Shown: in pieces, positions 62,940 through 64,000 of the stretch | How the letters are laid out: each line of letters starts with the position of its first letter | Numbering within the stretch: the stretch's first letter is position 1 | Source of the DNA: Gavia stellata | Lineage: Eukaryota > Chordata > Aves > Gaviiformes > Gaviidae | Assembly: GCF_030936135.1 (NCBI RefSeq) | Contig: NC_082596.1 | Coordinates: 2,022,155-2,086,154, forward strand | Length of the DNA: 64,000 nt | Reading direction: 5' to 3' | Notes under the pieces: generated by a model | The model's input: the letters and a program-made list of their open reading frames with translations, nothing else | What the model was told of the DNA's origin: nothing | Database searches by the model: none | Translations under genes and position numbers: made by a program

Positions 62940-63650
62940 ATTTGCAGTGGTGTAGGGGCTATCAAGGAGATGGAGATGAACAGCAAGAGCTTTGTGACAG
63001 ATGGGTGTTATTCCCACCTGTGACAAGATGGCAAAATCTATAGTTACATAAAAGTGGTACCTGTCACATAGCTTAGTGTTAATAAAGCTTTTGGCACCAT
63101 ATCACATGACCGTCTCATAAGCAAACTAAGAAAACACAGTCTAGCTAAAATCATGAGCAAATAACTGTCAGCAGTTTGCTGTCAAACTGGAATGATCTAT
63201 TAAACAGGGTCCTCTGTGGCTTGCCTTGGCTCTGGTATGATGCAATGTTTTAATTACTGGTTTGAATGACGGATTAGAGAATAAGTTCATTGAGCTTGCA
63301 GGTGACAAACAGGGAGAATCTGCAAATAGGAGAATTCTATGTGACTCTGATAAATCTAAGCGATAGTCTGAGAAAGAGGATTCAGTTTAGGAAGTACAAG
63401 CTCAAAGCTCTACAGTTAGAGTGCACAAATACAGGATGAGGAAATCTCCCTTGCAGCAATCTGGCAGAAAAAGAAGTTGTGGTGGGTGTTATAACAGATC
63501 ACAAGTTTAACATGTGTCAAACTTAGGGAAAAAAATTACAAAAGAGAAGGCGGCCTTGTTGGAACTCTGCAGTCCATTGAAAAGTCTTACACGTTGCACT
63601 GGGAAGTGTAAACTGGAGTGTGATGGGATGAGATCCTTCCAGTTTCTTCT
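62940..63650 (+). mobile_element. Degraded CR1-like LINE ORF2 fragment
   Basis: Several short stretches fit the reverse-transcriptase and downstream part of a CR1-type ORF2 on the + strand: NKAFGTISHDRLISKLRKH around 63080-63140, LNDGLENKFIELAGDK around 63260-63310 (compare the usual LNDLDxGxxxxxxKFADDTK) and AEKEVVVGVITDHKFNM around 63465-63515. Frames shift and stops interrupt them, so it is an old, dead copy. Ends are uncertain. Confidence 0.6.
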
Positions 63651-64000
63651 CCAACAGAAAGGCCTGGGCTGCTACATTCTCCCCCCCTTTTTGCTTTAGG
63701 TTTCACATAGCAGCAAAGGAGCTTTTAGATAGTATCAAAAAGTTTTCCTAGTGTCTAATGGATAGTGAAGAGCTGGAGTCTATTGCTGGGAGAACTGCCT
63801 CCAGCATCAGCAGCTTGAGCACAATTATCAAGATGCATCAAAGCATGACAGAAAAACAGTGTCCTCAGCATCTCGTTGGTGTCTGCACTAGGGCTGGAGA
63901 ATGAACTCAGTTGCCTCTCATGATCCTCTCCGTCTCCTTTCTGTCATTCCCGTGTACCTGTTGTGGGTGCTAGTTCCCCTCACTAGAGCAGAATTGTGGT

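Overview
This window is vertebrate nuclear DNA, almost certainly from a bird. It has small exons with GT/AG splice sites, long gene-poor stretches, AATAAA polyadenylation signals and several CR1 LINE fragments, one of them with the ATTCTGTG-type 3' end typical of bird CR1. The species cannot be named from the sequence.

Layout: the left end (466-4920, + strand) holds the last six coding exons of a type IB DNA topoisomerase. I call it the mitochondrial gene TOP1MT because its neighbours are Ly6 genes, as in the human 8q24.3 region. About 8.5 kb without a recognisable gene follows. Then come five Ly6/uPAR-family genes, all on the + strand: A 13401-14767, B 19983-22695, C 37357-40817, D 44434-49103 and E 54354-59285. 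Each has three coding exons. The first always contributes exactly 52 coding bases, the second is always exactly 120 bases, and both introns are phase 1. Each gene encodes a signal peptide followed by one ten-cysteine three-finger domain. A, C, D and E end in a hydrophobic tail of the kind replaced by a GPI anchor.

B, C and D are clearly LY6E-like. E is a more divergent relative. A is the most divergent and has a very short third loop. B has lost the hydrophobic tail after an apparent one-base frameshift, and its homologous splice acceptor is mutated, so it is either a secreted variant or a decaying gene. B, C, D and E each have a TATA-like box 55-60 bases before the start codon, which suggests compact promoters and short 5' UTRs.

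The rest is intergenic or intronic. It contains CR1 fragments (about 1428-1560 minus, 28160-28645 plus, about 56025-56870 minus, about 62940-63650 plus), small tandem duplications, homopolymer runs, a small CpG-rich patch near 27 kb, and an orphan TATA box with a short ORF near 23.2-23.5 kb. I found no tRNA, rRNA, CRISPR array or recognisable intact virus. The main biology is a tandem Ly6 expansion next to TOP1MT, with copies at different stages of divergence.
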